DNA of 64,000 bases from NCBI RefSeq assembly GCF_000382165.1, contig NZ_KB907701.1, positions 62,001 through 126,000 of the forward strand. Reading direction: 5' to 3'. The translations under genes and the position numbers were made by a program. Below are positions 54,327 through 62,931 of the stretch, piece by piece (position 1 is the stretch's first letter; each line of letters opens with the position of its first letter). The notes beneath the pieces are model-generated. The model did no database searches. It was not told the DNA's origin and saw only the letters and a program-made list of their open reading frames with translations. The stretch is from Arsukibacterium perlucidum DSM 18276 (GTDB lineage: Bacteria > Pseudomonadota > Gammaproteobacteria > Enterobacterales > Alteromonadaceae).

Positions 54327-55372
54327 AGGCCCGCCCTTTGCTCATTTGCAGCCTGCACCGTTTGTCCGGCCCGCAGGCTTTGCACGCCCTCAGTGATTAA
54401 CATATCACCTTCATTTAATTCGGCCGACACCAGCAGCCTGCCGCTCAGACGCTGCTTTATCTGTACGTCGATTCTTTTCGCCTTGTTATCCTGCTCAATC
54501 CAGACATAAGCGCCGGTCGCGCCCCATAATAGCGCTGCTTCCGGTACCACTGCATATGACTGACCAAGCACTTCAAGTTTCACTCTGAAACTCATGCCAG
54601 GCCGGTATAAATCTGCAGCGTTATCCAGTAAGGCCCGCACCCGGATTGTCCGGTTAGTATTGTCGATTCTGGAATCTAGCTGGCTTATTTCAGCATTGAG
54701 GCTAATGTTGTCACCCTGCCAGGGTTGCAGGGTAAGCCGGGGTTGTTGCTGCAGCATGGCCAGGGCGGTTTCCGGCGCACTGAAGTTAATCAATAGCTGG
54801 TTCCGGTTGTCCAGGGTTGTTATTGCTGTTTGCTGGCTAATTCTGTCACCAATTTCCACGTCAGTTAAGCCAACAACACCAGCAAAGGGCGCCCGTACGG
54901 TGCGATCTGCCAATTCAGTTTCTGCTTCGGTCAGCGACACTTTTAGCAAATCACGGGCAGTCATAGCATCATCTAACTCGCTTTGCGCAATCGCTCCCTG
55001 CCGCCTGCTGGCAATTAGCCGCTCCAGAGTACGTTCCGCATCAGCTAACTGAATACGGGCCCGGTCTACAGCCACTGTCTGCCGTCTGGCGTCTAACTCC
55101 AGCAAAACTTCACCACGCTGAACTTTCTGGCCCGGCACAAAATGAATCGCTGTGACTTTATCCGCTACTGCCGGATATATTATTACAGATTGCACTGCCT
55201 CCGCCGAACCAACTGCCTCAATCCGGCTGCTTTGCTGTTCAAACTCTACGGGGATAGTAATAACCTGCGCTGTCCGGCCCGCGCCGCGGCTTTGCGCCCA
55301 CGAGCTGAAGCTGGTGCTGCTGAATAAAATAAATACGGCCAGCCATATCGCTTTTTGCCATGCTGTTATCAT
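54323..55372 (-). CDS. RND periplasmic adaptor (membrane-fusion) subunit
   Basis: A 349-residue adaptor. An N-terminal signal peptide (about residue 26, SSWAQ) is followed by a beta-barrel/lipoyl/coiled-coil layout: VFPAVADKVTAI-type entry (IIYPAVADKVTAIHF), the lipoyl GQKVQRGEVLLELDARR, an alpha-hairpin (ERTLERLIASRRQGAIAQSE) and the returning lipoyl half TVRAPFAGVVGLTDVEIGD. It is first in the pump operon and overlaps the permease by 4 bp. A promoter faces the gap shared with the divergent membrane gene. Confidence 0.94.
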   Translation of the reverse strand: MITAWQKAIWLAVFILFSSTSFSSWAQSRGAGRTAQVITIPVEFEQQSSRIEAVGSAEAVQSVIIYPAVADKVTAIHFVPGQKVQRGEVLLELDARRQTVAVDRARIQLADAERTLERLIASRRQGAIAQSELDDAMTARDLLKVSLTEAETELADRTVRAPFAGVVGLTDVEIGDRISQQTAITTLDNRNQLLINFSAPETALAMLQQQPRLTLQPWQGDNISLNAEISQLDSRIDNTNRTIRVRALLDNAADLYRPGMSFRVKLEVLGQSYAVVPEAALLWGATGAYVWIEQDNKAKRIDVQIKQRLSGRLLVSAELNEGDMLITEGVQSLRAGQTVQAANEQRAGL

Positions 55373-55635
55373 TAACTTTCCTTTTACCGATCTTGTGTCG
55401 CCATTGTTTCGGTTAACGCCTGCGCTGAACTGGCAACTGCAGACGCCATACCAGAATTACTTATCCGGATGTTGTAGTTCGCAATATACGACTTTTATTC
55501 GCAGATGATCACTAAACTCGGTTAATTGGCGACAGGCTGCGGTAATTTGAGTTAAGCGACTTATGCTCATCGACAGTATAGCAACTGGCTGCTAGCATCA
55601 TTTTAATGTTCTTTACCAGCGGCAGAGGCTAAGCA

Positions 55636-56904
55636 ATGTCAGAAGTAACGCTTAAAAGTAAGCATCGCGACTATTCCGGCCGAGATTATTCCAATCGAGA
55701 CTATTCAAGTAAAGTGCGCTGGTTTATGTTTAGTCTTATTGTGCTAAGTGTGGTGCTGTCGTGGAGTGGCATTATTGATCACTATACAACAGCATACATT
55801 GACCAGGCGTTGGTCCAGGCCAGCTCTGCTTTTTTAGTCGCCAGAGGGATGAATGCCCTTATTTCTTTCTTACAATCCGTTACCTTTGAATTTAGCTTTG
55901 GTATAGGCGGTTCGGTCGGCGCCGGTCAGGTACTTGACCCGCTGAATGATCTGGTAGAGCAGTACTCGTCGGCGATGAAATTAGCTATCGGTTCATTGGC
56001 TATTCAAAAAGTACTATTGGAAATTGTCAGCGATACCTTTTTTAAGGCTGTCCTGACGCTTTCTGCAGTGTCTGTCGTGCTCAGTTCATTGTTGTCAGGG
56101 CAGTCTGCTGCAGCCTATTTCAGGCTGCTGTTGCTGCGGGTGTTTTTAGCTTTATTATTTTTACGTTTTGCGCTGGTATTAGTCGTGGCCGCGAATGGCC
56201 TGGTAGATAAGGCCTTTTTGCATGACCGGACCCAGGATCAAATGCAAATCCTCGAAACTATTGAAGGCGTTGCAGAGCAAAGCGGGCAACTTAGTAACCC
56301 GGCACTAAGCCGGGAGCTTACTGCTAACATTGCCGGGTTACAGCGGCAGGCGTCCGGCATCAGCCAGAACCTCGATGCCTTGCAGCAACGCCAGCAACAA
56401 GGGCAGCAGGAACTCGCCACGCTACAACAGCAGTTAGAAAATCTGGTGCGGGAACTGGGAGCCTTGCAACGGTTAAATTACCTTAATCCCGATCCGCGTG
56501 TGCAGCAATTAAATGAAAAGATTAAACAACGTCGTGATGCCTTACAAAGCTGGCAAACCGAGCAACAGCTTCTGCTACGGCAACAGGCTGACATTCGCAA
56601 TCAAATCCAGCTTGCTGAACTGGCTTTAGAAGGCAAAACGCCTGGCTTCTTTGCGGCAATAGGTAATAGCTTTAATTCGCTGGGCGATGGTATTGCGGCA
56701 ATTAAAGACGCTGTTAACCCACGTCAGGTTTACCAACTTAAGCAACGACTGGATAATGCAGTAAACAACATTCTTAATTTAATGGCGTTATTCTTCCTGA
56801 AAACCCTGTTATTGCCATTGCTGTTTTTGTATCTGTTAAACAAAGGCTTCAGGCTGATCTGGCGCAGTAACCCCGGCATAGTAATGCCACCAGTAACCGG
56901 CTAA
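55636..56904 (+). CDS. Unrecognised membrane protein with RDYS repeats and a coiled coil
   Basis: A 422-residue protein I do not recognise. The N-terminus has three tandem RDYS units (HRDYSGRDYSNRDYSSK). Hydrophobic segments lie at about 30-47, 118-150 and 157-187, and a last one near 378-400. Between them, residues 225-325 form a long Gln/Leu-rich coiled coil (LQQRQQQGQQELATLQQQLE). A glycine patch FSFGIGGSVGAGQ precedes the first paired helices. It is divergent from the RND adaptor and 33 bp ahead of a DUF1543 gene. AGAGG at 7 nt decides the ATG. Topology suggests a periplasm- or cytoplasm-spanning sensor or scaffold, but that is speculative. Confidence 0.6.
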   Translation: MSEVTLKSKHRDYSGRDYSNRDYSSKVRWFMFSLIVLSVVLSWSGIIDHYTTAYIDQALVQASSAFLVARGMNALISFLQSVTFEFSFGIGGSVGAGQVLDPLNDLVEQYSSAMKLAIGSLAIQKVLLEIVSDTFFKAVLTLSAVSVVLSSLLSGQSAAAYFRLLLLRVFLALLFLRFALVLVVAANGLVDKAFLHDRTQDQMQILETIEGVAEQSGQLSNPALSRELTANIAGLQRQASGISQNLDALQQRQQQGQQELATLQQQLENLVRELGALQRLNYLNPDPRVQQLNEKIKQRRDALQSWQTEQQLLLRQQADIRNQIQLAELALEGKTPGFFAAIGNSFNSLGDGIAAIKDAVNPRQVYQLKQRLDNAVNNILNLMALFFLKTLLLPLLFLYLLNKGFRLIWRSNPGIVMPPVTG

Positions 56905-56907
56905 TAT

Positions 56908-56926
56908 CATTGTTTTAAAAACAATG
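56908..56926 (+). repeat. 19-nt inverted repeat before the DUF1543 gene
   Basis: CATTGTTTT A AAAACAATG, a perfect 9-bp arm pair, starts 3 bp past the membrane-protein stop and touches the GGAA that serves the next gene. It could modulate that ribosome site. Confidence 0.4.
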
Positions 56927-56937
56927 GAATTTAGCTA

Positions 56938-57429
56938 ATGCTGTACATGGTGATGCTTGGTGGTAGCCACCCCAAAGCCAATATTGAAATTCACGACGTC
57001 GTGTTTGTAGCAGGTGAGACTCTTGAGCAAACCTATCCGCAGTTACAAGCGTTATGGTTTGCCGAACCCAAAGGGCTGCATATTGATGCCTGGATGGCGA
57101 TATCAGGTGTCGGTCCTTACGCCGTCAGCATGGTCGATAGCCCGGGCGATGAAGGTCCAAAATTATTTTTCATCAATCTAGGGGGCTATATTGGCAGTGT
57201 GTTCGGCGAAGATCACCGCTATCTGGTGCTGGCCGCTGATAATAAAGCCCAAGCGAAACAAATGGCCAAACAGCAACTAAGCCTGAAGTGGGATAAACCT
57301 CACACCGATAACGTGTTTGAAGTAGAGCAATGCGTCGCTATTGAAAAAGTGGCCGGGCGCTACATTAAGCTGCACCCGGCTCCACACGATGGTTGTTATT
57401 TTGAAAATGACTATATTGTTATCGACTGA
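56938..57429 (+). CDS. DUF1543-family protein
   Basis: A 163-residue cytoplasmic protein. It opens MLYMVMLGGSHPKANIEIHDVVFV, of which the MLGG-x-x-P-x-x-N-I-E-x-H-D pattern is the DUF1543 mark, and has the repeat-like second half (YLVLAADNKAQAKQMAKQQL, then HTDNVFEVEQCV). Biochemical role unknown. It is 33 bp downstream of the RDYS membrane gene and probably co-transcribed. Confidence 0.85.
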   Translation: MLYMVMLGGSHPKANIEIHDVVFVAGETLEQTYPQLQALWFAEPKGLHIDAWMAISGVGPYAVSMVDSPGDEGPKLFFINLGGYIGSVFGEDHRYLVLAADNKAQAKQMAKQQLSLKWDKPHTDNVFEVEQCVAIEKVAGRYIKLHPAPHDGCYFENDYIVID

Positions 57430-57465
57430 ATATTAATGCCAATAACGATACGCGTAACCGGAAAA

Positions 57466-59349
57466 TCAGGCAGCTGAGCTGGTTTTCAGCTGGCTTACCC
57501 AGTTTTTCACCCGCCGTTCTAACACGCTAAGTGGTAAAGCACCACCGGTTAGAATGGTGTCGTGAAATTCCCGGATATCAAAGGCTTCTCCTAGTTCCTG
57601 TTCGGCATATTGCCGCAATTCCAGAATCTTAATCATACCGATTTTATAAGCCGTTGCCTGTCCCGGTATTACCAGATAACGCCGCACTTCCGACAGCACT
57701 GCACCTTCGGCGATCGGGGTTTTCTGCAGGAAGTAGTCAATTGCCTGCTGCTCAGTCCAGCCTTTACTATGCAAGCCGGTGTCGACAACCAGTCTTACTG
57801 CCCGCCACATTTCAGTAATTAACCGGCCAAAATCAGAATAAGGGTTTTGGTAAGCGCCCATTTCTTTCGCCAGCAATTCCGCATATAAAGCCCAGCCCTC
57901 TGAATAGACGGTGAACCGGGCCTGGGTGCGGAAGGTTGGTACCGATGTCAACTCCTGAGCAATTGAAATTTGCATATGATGGCCAGGGCTGCCCTCATGA
58001 TAGGCAATGGCTTCCATCTCATTTTTTGGCATTGAGCGCATATCAGACAAGTGGGCATAATAAACACCTGGCCTGCTGCCGTCTGGCGTGCCCGGGAAGT
58101 AGTGCTGCGCAGCACCCGGTTGCTCACGGAATGGCTCTACCCGTTTTACCACTAAACCGGCCTTGGGTAAGGTTCCGAAAAACTCCGGTAACCTGCTGTT
58201 AATAAAGTCCAGGTACTGCTGGGAGTCATCGATATACCCCTGCCGTCCGGCATCAGTATCCGGATAATAAAACTGATCGTCTTTTTTAATAAATTCAAAA
58301 AAGGCCTGCAGATCACCGGGGAACCCGACCTGGTTTTTAATGGCAGTCATCTCTGCAGTTAACCGCTCAACTTCTGCCAGACCAATCTGATGAATTTGCT
58401 CAGCTGTCAGATCAGTGGTGGTGGACACTTTTAACTGATGGTTGTAATAGGCAATACCATCAGGCTGCTTACCTACTCCGGTTGCAACAGCGTCAGTGTT
58501 ATCGATATCGTCCTGCAGCCAGTGCTTTAAACCCATATAAGCCGGTTGAAAGTGCTGTTGCAGGGCTATTTTAGCTTTATTTGTCAGCTCATTCGCTTGT
58601 TCGTCACTTAATTTATCAGCTTCAATCAGGCTGTTAATTTTGGCTTTGGTGTCGGCCCACAGCGGAATATCCTGCTCAGCATCGGATAACGGTGCGCCGG
58701 TTAGCAGGCTGTCTAATTGAGTTAACACCCCTTCATAGGCAAATCGGGGCGGCCGTACGCCCTGCTCCGCGTTTTGTTGCGCCCGCTGTAATAAGTCAGT
58801 AATCGCCTTGCTTATCCCTTCAATCCGGCTGACATAGGCCTGCATATCTTCAGCATTATCTACTTTATGAAAATTAATCAGAATTTGCGGTAATAAGGCA
58901 TGGATCCCCTGCATTTGGGTAAATACATAGCGATTACTTCTGAAACGAGCGCCCTCTTTTGCCATTTCGTACTGGTAGAGCCAAACGTCATACGATGTCT
59001 GCGCTTCTAAATCCAGTTCTTCATACACAAAGTTGGCTTTTAGTTCGGCAACGCTTGCTTCCAGCAATTCAAGTTGTTGTTGTTCAGCTGCCAGAGTGAC
59101 ATCATCGATTTGATCGTACTTATCTTTACGCCCCATAAAAGTCATCTGAACAGGGCTTTGTTGCAGTTGCTGCTCATACTTTTGCTCAAACCATTGATTT
59201 AACCGCTCAGTGGCAGAGTTTGCAGACTGCTGACTGGTTATTTGTGCAACCGCAGCATTTTGGTTAGCGTTATTAGCGGTATTTTCCGGAGCTGGACTAC
59301 AACCAGCCAGAATACTGGCAACAGCAATACATAACAGTGATTTGCGCAT
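57466..59349 (-). CDS. DUF885 lipoprotein, metallopeptidase-like
   Basis: A 627-residue envelope protein. The lipobox ILAGC gives an acylated Cys at residue 16; the next residues (SPAPENTANNANQN) are a flexible linker. The catalytic-like region is EAIAYHEGSPGHHMQISIA at about residue 430, an H-E-x-x-x-H-H pattern of this family, with a distant Glu likely (VYSEGWALYAELLAKE). Relatives are thought to be metallocarboxypeptidases/dipeptidases. The AAGGA ribosome site lies in an inverted repeat (see separate entry). Confidence 0.9.
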   Translation of the reverse strand: MRKSLLCIAVASILAGCSPAPENTANNANQNAAVAQITSQQSANSATERLNQWFEQKYEQQLQQSPVQMTFMGRKDKYDQIDDVTLAAEQQQLELLEASVAELKANFVYEELDLEAQTSYDVWLYQYEMAKEGARFRSNRYVFTQMQGIHALLPQILINFHKVDNAEDMQAYVSRIEGISKAITDLLQRAQQNAEQGVRPPRFAYEGVLTQLDSLLTGAPLSDAEQDIPLWADTKAKINSLIEADKLSDEQANELTNKAKIALQQHFQPAYMGLKHWLQDDIDNTDAVATGVGKQPDGIAYYNHQLKVSTTTDLTAEQIHQIGLAEVERLTAEMTAIKNQVGFPGDLQAFFEFIKKDDQFYYPDTDAGRQGYIDDSQQYLDFINSRLPEFFGTLPKAGLVVKRVEPFREQPGAAQHYFPGTPDGSRPGVYYAHLSDMRSMPKNEMEAIAYHEGSPGHHMQISIAQELTSVPTFRTQARFTVYSEGWALYAELLAKEMGAYQNPYSDFGRLITEMWRAVRLVVDTGLHSKGWTEQQAIDYFLQKTPIAEGAVLSEVRRYLVIPGQATAYKIGMIKILELRQYAEQELGEAFDIREFHDTILTGGALPLSVLERRVKNWVSQLKTSSAA

Positions 59350-59356
59350 TACGGAT

Positions 59357-59401
59357 CCTTATTAACGGACAGAGATTACTCGTAGCGTACCGTTAATAAG
59401 G
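59357..59401 (-). promoter_or_regulatory. 12-bp perfect inverted repeat that would sequester the DUF885 ribosome site
   Basis: The arms CCTTATTAACGG (59357-59368) and CCGTTAATAAGG (59390-59401) are exact complements, 21 nt apart. In the minus-strand RNA the second arm ends in AAGG, the Shine-Dalgarno of the DUF885 gene, 7 nt before its ATG. Pairing of the arms would cover it. The stem is AU-rich, so it could melt with temperature or be opened by a factor; an operator with 33-bp centre spacing is the alternative. The upstream gene maeA ends 60 bp away, with no T-run. Confidence 0.6.
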
Positions 59402-59461
59402 TTCTGAGTCTAAAACAAAATGTAACAAGTTTTAAGTAACTAACTCATTGTTCGGGCTGGT

Positions 59462-61156
59462 TTAACCGCTAACCCGCTTATAATGACGGTATTGCGGTTT
59501 CCAGAAATTATCTTCTATTCGTTGCTGCAGCGTATTGTCGTCAATTTCCAGTGCTAAACCCTGTTTCTGGGCTACTTTAGCCACAGCAAAAGCAATTTTC
59601 TTACTCAGTTCAGCCAGTGCAGTAAACGGCGGTAACAAGCCGCCTTTACCGGTATTAGCCAAAGGTGATGTGGCTGCCAGGGTTTTACTGGCAGCGCGCA
59701 GCATTTCATCACTGATTAAGCGGGCTTTGACCGCTATTACGCCAAGACCAATACCCGGAAATATATAACTATTGTTACACTGGGCAATCAGATGCTGTTT
59801 GCCCTGATATTCTACCGGGGCAAAAGGGCTGCCGGTAGCAACAATCACCTGACCATCAGTCCATTCTATTACTTGCTGTGGCGTAGCTTCTACTTGCCGT
59901 GATGGGTTACTAAGTGGAAATATAATGGGTTTGTCACAGCCTTTCTTCATCGCCCGCACTACCTGCTCAGTAAACAGCCCGGCCTGGCCTGAAACCCCAA
60001 TTAATATATCCGGAGTGGCGCAATTCATCACATCCAGCAAACTTGGGTAATCACCACTGTAATGCCAGCCAGCAATAGCCGTTGAACTTTGGGTTAACGC
60101 TTGCTGAAAATCACGTAAATCGGGCATCGCATCAGTAAGCAGGCCGAAACGGTCAATCATAAATATTTGCTGGCGGGCTTGCTGCTCAGTTATACCTTCC
60201 GCCACCATTTGACTAATCACTTGCTCGGCAATGCCGCAGCCTGCTGATCCTGCGCCAACAAACACCACTTTCTGGCTACTGAGCTTAACCCCTTTGCTCA
60301 AGCATGCTGCCAGCAAAGTACCAACAGTAACAGCAGCGGTGCCCTGAATATCATCATTAAAACAACAGATCTGATCCCGATAGCGCTGCAACAATGGCAT
60401 GGCATTAGGCTGGGCAAAATCTTCAAACTGAACAATTGCCTCTGGCCAGCGGCGTTTAACCGCTTTTAAAAACAGATCAACGAACTCATTATAATCGTCC
60501 TGTGCTACCCGTTTCTGTCGCAGCCCCATATACATGGGGTCGTTCAATAATTTTTCATTATTGGTACCTACATCCAGCATTACCGGCAAGGTATAAGCCG
60601 GACTTATACCACCACAGGCGGTATACAGCGACAGTTTACCAATTGAAATACCCATACCACCGATACCCTGGTCGCCCAGGCCCAGTACCCGTTCACCATC
60701 GGTTACCACTATCACTTTTACTTTAGCTTTGGTCGCATTACGCAGTATATCATCCAGATTGTAGCGATCTTCAAAGCTGATAAATAAACCACGGGCACTT
60801 CGATAAATATCCGAGAACTGTTCGCAGGCATCGCCTACCGTTGGCGTATAGATAATTGGGATCATTTCATCTAAATGTTGCTGCACCAGCCGATAAAACA
60901 ATGTTTCGTTGTTATCCTGAATTGCCCGCAGATAAATATGCTTGTTAATCGCTGTATCAAAACTTTTATATTGCAGATAGGCCCGGCTTACCTGCTCTTC
61001 AATTGTTTCAAACCGGGGTGGCAGTATTCCGGTAAGGTTAAATGCCGCCCGCTCTTCCCGGCTAAACGCACTGCCTTTGTTAAGCAGTGGCGTTTCCAAT
61101 AACGCTGAGCCGGAATAGGCGGTATATAACGGGGATTTTACTTTTGCTTCAGGCAT
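59462..61156 (-). CDS. maeA: NAD-dependent malic enzyme
   Basis: Decarboxylates malate to pyruvate with NAD+ reduction. The 564 residues match E. coli MaeA (565). Landmarks are [18 protein letters not shown] (about 110), [21 protein letters not shown] (given in part) and [19 protein letters not shown] with the metal/catalytic residues, then [14 protein letters not shown] for the NAD domain. With ppsA it can supply PEP from malate. A 10-bp hairpin lies ahead of its ATG, on the HDOD side. Confidence 0.96.
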   Translation of the reverse strand: MPEAKVKSPLYTAYSGSALLETPLLNKGSAFSREERAAFNLTGILPPRFETIEEQVSRAYLQYKSFDTAINKHIYLRAIQDNNETLFYRLVQQHLDEMIPIIYTPTVGDACEQFSDIYRSARGLFISFEDRYNLDDILRNATKAKVKVIVVTDGERVLGLGDQGIGGMGISIGKLSLYTACGGISPAYTLPVMLDVGTNNEKLLNDPMYMGLRQKRVAQDDYNEFVDLFLKAVKRRWPEAIVQFEDFAQPNAMPLLQRYRDQICCFNDDIQGTAAVTVGTLLAACLSKGVKLSSQKVVFVGAGSAGCGIAEQVISQMVAEGITEQQARQQIFMIDRFGLLTDAMPDLRDFQQALTQSSTAIAGWHYSGDYPSLLDVMNCATPDILIGVSGQAGLFTEQVVRAMKKGCDKPIIFPLSNPSRQVEATPQQVIEWTDGQVIVATGSPFAPVEYQGKQHLIAQCNNSYIFPGIGLGVIAVKARLISDEMLRAASKTLAATSPLANTGKGGLLPPFTALAELSKKIAFAVAKVAQKQGLALEIDDNTLQQRIEDNFWKPQYRHYKRVSG

Positions 61157-61178
61157 AACAATATTCCAAATAATGGCG

Positions 61179-61200
61179 CCGGCACTGCAAGCAGTGCCGG
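61179..61200 (-). other. Perfect 10-bp hairpin between the HDOD gene and maeA
   Basis: CCGGCACTGC / GCAGTGCCGG with an AA centre (effective stem 8 bp). It follows the HDOD gene stop by 13 bp and precedes maeA by 23 bp. No T-run follows on the minus strand, so it is a weak terminator or mRNA-processing element. Confidence 0.5.
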
Positions 61201-61212
61201 TAAAAGACTGGC

Positions 61213-62058
61213 TTAATAAATAGTGCTGATACGTGGGTTCAGAACAGACAGGATAAACAGACCCTCAGTGTTACAAAAATCAATTGCTTTAATTAAATCA
61301 GCTTGTTCCAGATGCAATAGCTCCAGTACAAAAGGATCAACCAGGGTTTTAACACTGTACAGGTCAGGGTGCTGGTTTGCTAAGGCAAGCCGCACCGCAA
61401 GATAACTTATTAACACATCTGGCTCTGACGCATTAAACTGGGTACTGTGCTGCCGGGCCATAGGTTCGACAATACTATCGGGCAACTGCCACAGGTTTAA
61501 CAATTCGGCGCCGCAGGCTGCATAAGTAAAGCCCAAGGTAGTTTGCTGCAGCTGCCATGGTTTAATGTCACTGGTATAGTTCTGACAATGCGCTGCATTA
61601 TCAGGTGCTTGCTGCATCACTACCAACTCGCCAATATTGTGCAGTAAGCCGGCAACGTATAAACGATCAGGCTGGCGCAAACCACAAAAGTTAGCCAGGT
61701 ATTTGCCAATCAGGGCCGCATTAATACTTTGCTCCCAGAACCGTTCTAAGTCGATAGAAGATGAGCTAAGTTTGCTGCAGGCTGAACTAACGGCGATACT
61801 GACAACCAGATTATAAAGTTGGGCTTTACCAAGAACCAACAGCGCTTTGCTTACCGACTCTACCTGGTAAGGCAAGCGATACACAGCACTGTTAGCCAGT
61901 TTCAGTAATTTAGAGGTAAGTACCGGGTCCAGTAAGATAACTTCAGCAATGTCGTCCAAACTGGCAGTATCCGATTCCATCAGCTCTTTCACCCGGATAT
62001 AACTATCAGGAAAGGCAAATAAATCGACAGCATTTTGCGCATATTGCATGGCGTTCAT
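61213..62058 (-). CDS. HDOD-domain protein
   Basis: A 281-residue cytoplasmic protein. The HDOD domain covers about 15-210: [46 protein letters not shown] and [12 protein letters not shown], the last a degenerate HD motif. Such proteins act in signalling or stress outputs without known catalysis. ATG at 62058 is preferred because GGAG lies 9 nt upstream; ATG 62067 directly abuts the same GGAG. The ~50-residue tail [20 protein letters not shown]-like helix is outside the domain (given in reduced form: [17 protein letters not shown]). Confidence 0.85.
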   Translation of the reverse strand: MNAMQYAQNAVDLFAFPDSYIRVKELMESDTASLDDIAEVILLDPVLTSKLLKLANSAVYRLPYQVESVSKALLVLGKAQLYNLVVSIAVSSACSKLSSSSIDLERFWEQSINAALIGKYLANFCGLRQPDRLYVAGLLHNIGELVVMQQAPDNAAHCQNYTSDIKPWQLQQTTLGFTYAACGAELLNLWQLPDSIVEPMARQHSTQFNASEPDVLISYLAVRLALANQHPDLYSVKTLVDPFVLELLHLEQADLIKAIDFCNTEGLFILSVLNPRISTIY

Positions 62059-62090
62059 CGGGGACATCTCCGGTTGGGTCTATCAGCACC

Positions 62091-62157
62091 AAAAGCATCT
62101 GATGCTTTTAAGTGTTGCTGCTGGCGCTGATTTTACAAGTTTTTGCCGGAAAAACTT
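62091..62157 (-). repeat. Two inverted repeats in the HDOD gene upstream region
   Basis: AAAAGCATC T GATGCTTTT (62091-62109) is a 9-bp perfect dyad, and AAGTTTTT GCCGG AAAAACTT (62137-62157) is an 8-bp one. Both lie between the Dps terminator and the HDOD start and resemble operators or leader hairpins rather than terminators. Confidence 0.4.
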
Positions 62158-62207
62158 AGTACTTTTTTATGACATTGCTATGAAACACTGTTTTTGACTG
62201 ATTACGC

Positions 62208-62238
62208 ATAAAAAAGCAGCGATTTAACGCTGCTTTTT
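62208..62238 (-). terminator. Rho-independent terminator after the Dps gene
   Basis: AAAAAGCAGCG / CGCTGCTTTTT, 11-bp perfect stem, loop ATTTAA, with T-runs on either strand. Confidence 0.92.
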
Positions 62239-62261
62239 GAAAATAAAGTCCGAACCTATCC

Positions 62262-62729
62262 TTATGCTACCAGGCTTCGCAACATCCAGGCGGTTTTTTC
62301 ATGCACGGTCATCCGTTGCGTTAACAGATCAAGACTAACTTCGTCTGAAGCTTTATCTGCTACCGGCACGATAGAGCGCGCCGTTTTAGCAATAGCCTCC
62401 TGCCCTTTAACCAAATCTTTAATCATCTCTTCAGCAGTCGGTATACCGTCAGCCTCTTTAATACTGGTTAATTTAGCGAATTCTTTGTAAGAGCCAGGGG
62501 CAAATTCTCCCAGCGCCCGGATCCGCTCAGCAATCTCATCCACCGCCAAAGCCAGTTCATTGTATTGGGTTTCAAACAAAGTATGCAGGGTTTGAAACAT
62601 CGGGCCGGTAACATTCCAATGATAATTATGCGTTTTCAGATATAAGGTATAGGTGTCGGCAAGCAGCACTGCCAGCCCTTCACAAATAGCTTTGCGTTCG
62701 TTCTCTTCAATACCGATGTTCACTTTCAT
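62262..62729 (-). CDS. Dps-family ferritin-like protein
   Basis: A 155-residue DNA-protection/iron-storage protein that forms dodecamers. The ferroxidase ligand helix is [20 protein letters not shown], with His at about 31/35 and the Asp/Glu of [20 protein letters not shown]. The ATG at 62729 starts [12 protein letters not shown]; the frame runs on to 62792 without homology. AAGGAAA precedes it. No LysR/oxyR gene is adjacent. Confidence 0.92.
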   Translation of the reverse strand: MKVNIGIEENERKAICEGLAVLLADTYTLYLKTHNYHWNVTGPMFQTLHTLFETQYNELALAVDEIAERIRALGEFAPGSYKEFAKLTSIKEADGIPTAEEMIKDLVKGQEAIAKTARSIVPVADKASDEVSLDLLTQRMTVHEKTAWMLRSLVA

Positions 62730-62861
62730 ATTATCGTTTCCTTGTCTGGTTAAGCGATTGACAAAAATATAGCACGCCATAAAAGATGGCATGCAGGTTT
62801 GAATTTTGGGTCAGAACTTGATTGTTAAAGCTAATGCTATAAAAAGAGGTGGGGGCGATAT

Positions 62862-62898
62862 GAAAAAAAACAAGCCGGTAACCCAGACAGTTACCGGC
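62862..62898 (-). terminator. Rho-independent terminator after ybiT
   Basis: GCCGGTAAC / GTTACCGGC, 9-bp perfect stem with a 7-nt loop, followed on the minus strand by TTG and eight T. Confidence 0.93.
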
Positions 62899-62931
62899 GA
62901 CTAACATCTGAAAATAGCAGAACAGCGTTAA

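Noticed and set aside
56380-56620. CAG/CAA-rich repeated stretch that looks like a short-repeat array
   Set aside because: It is in frame and encodes the Gln-rich coiled coil of the membrane protein; there are no regular spacers, so it is not a CRISPR array.
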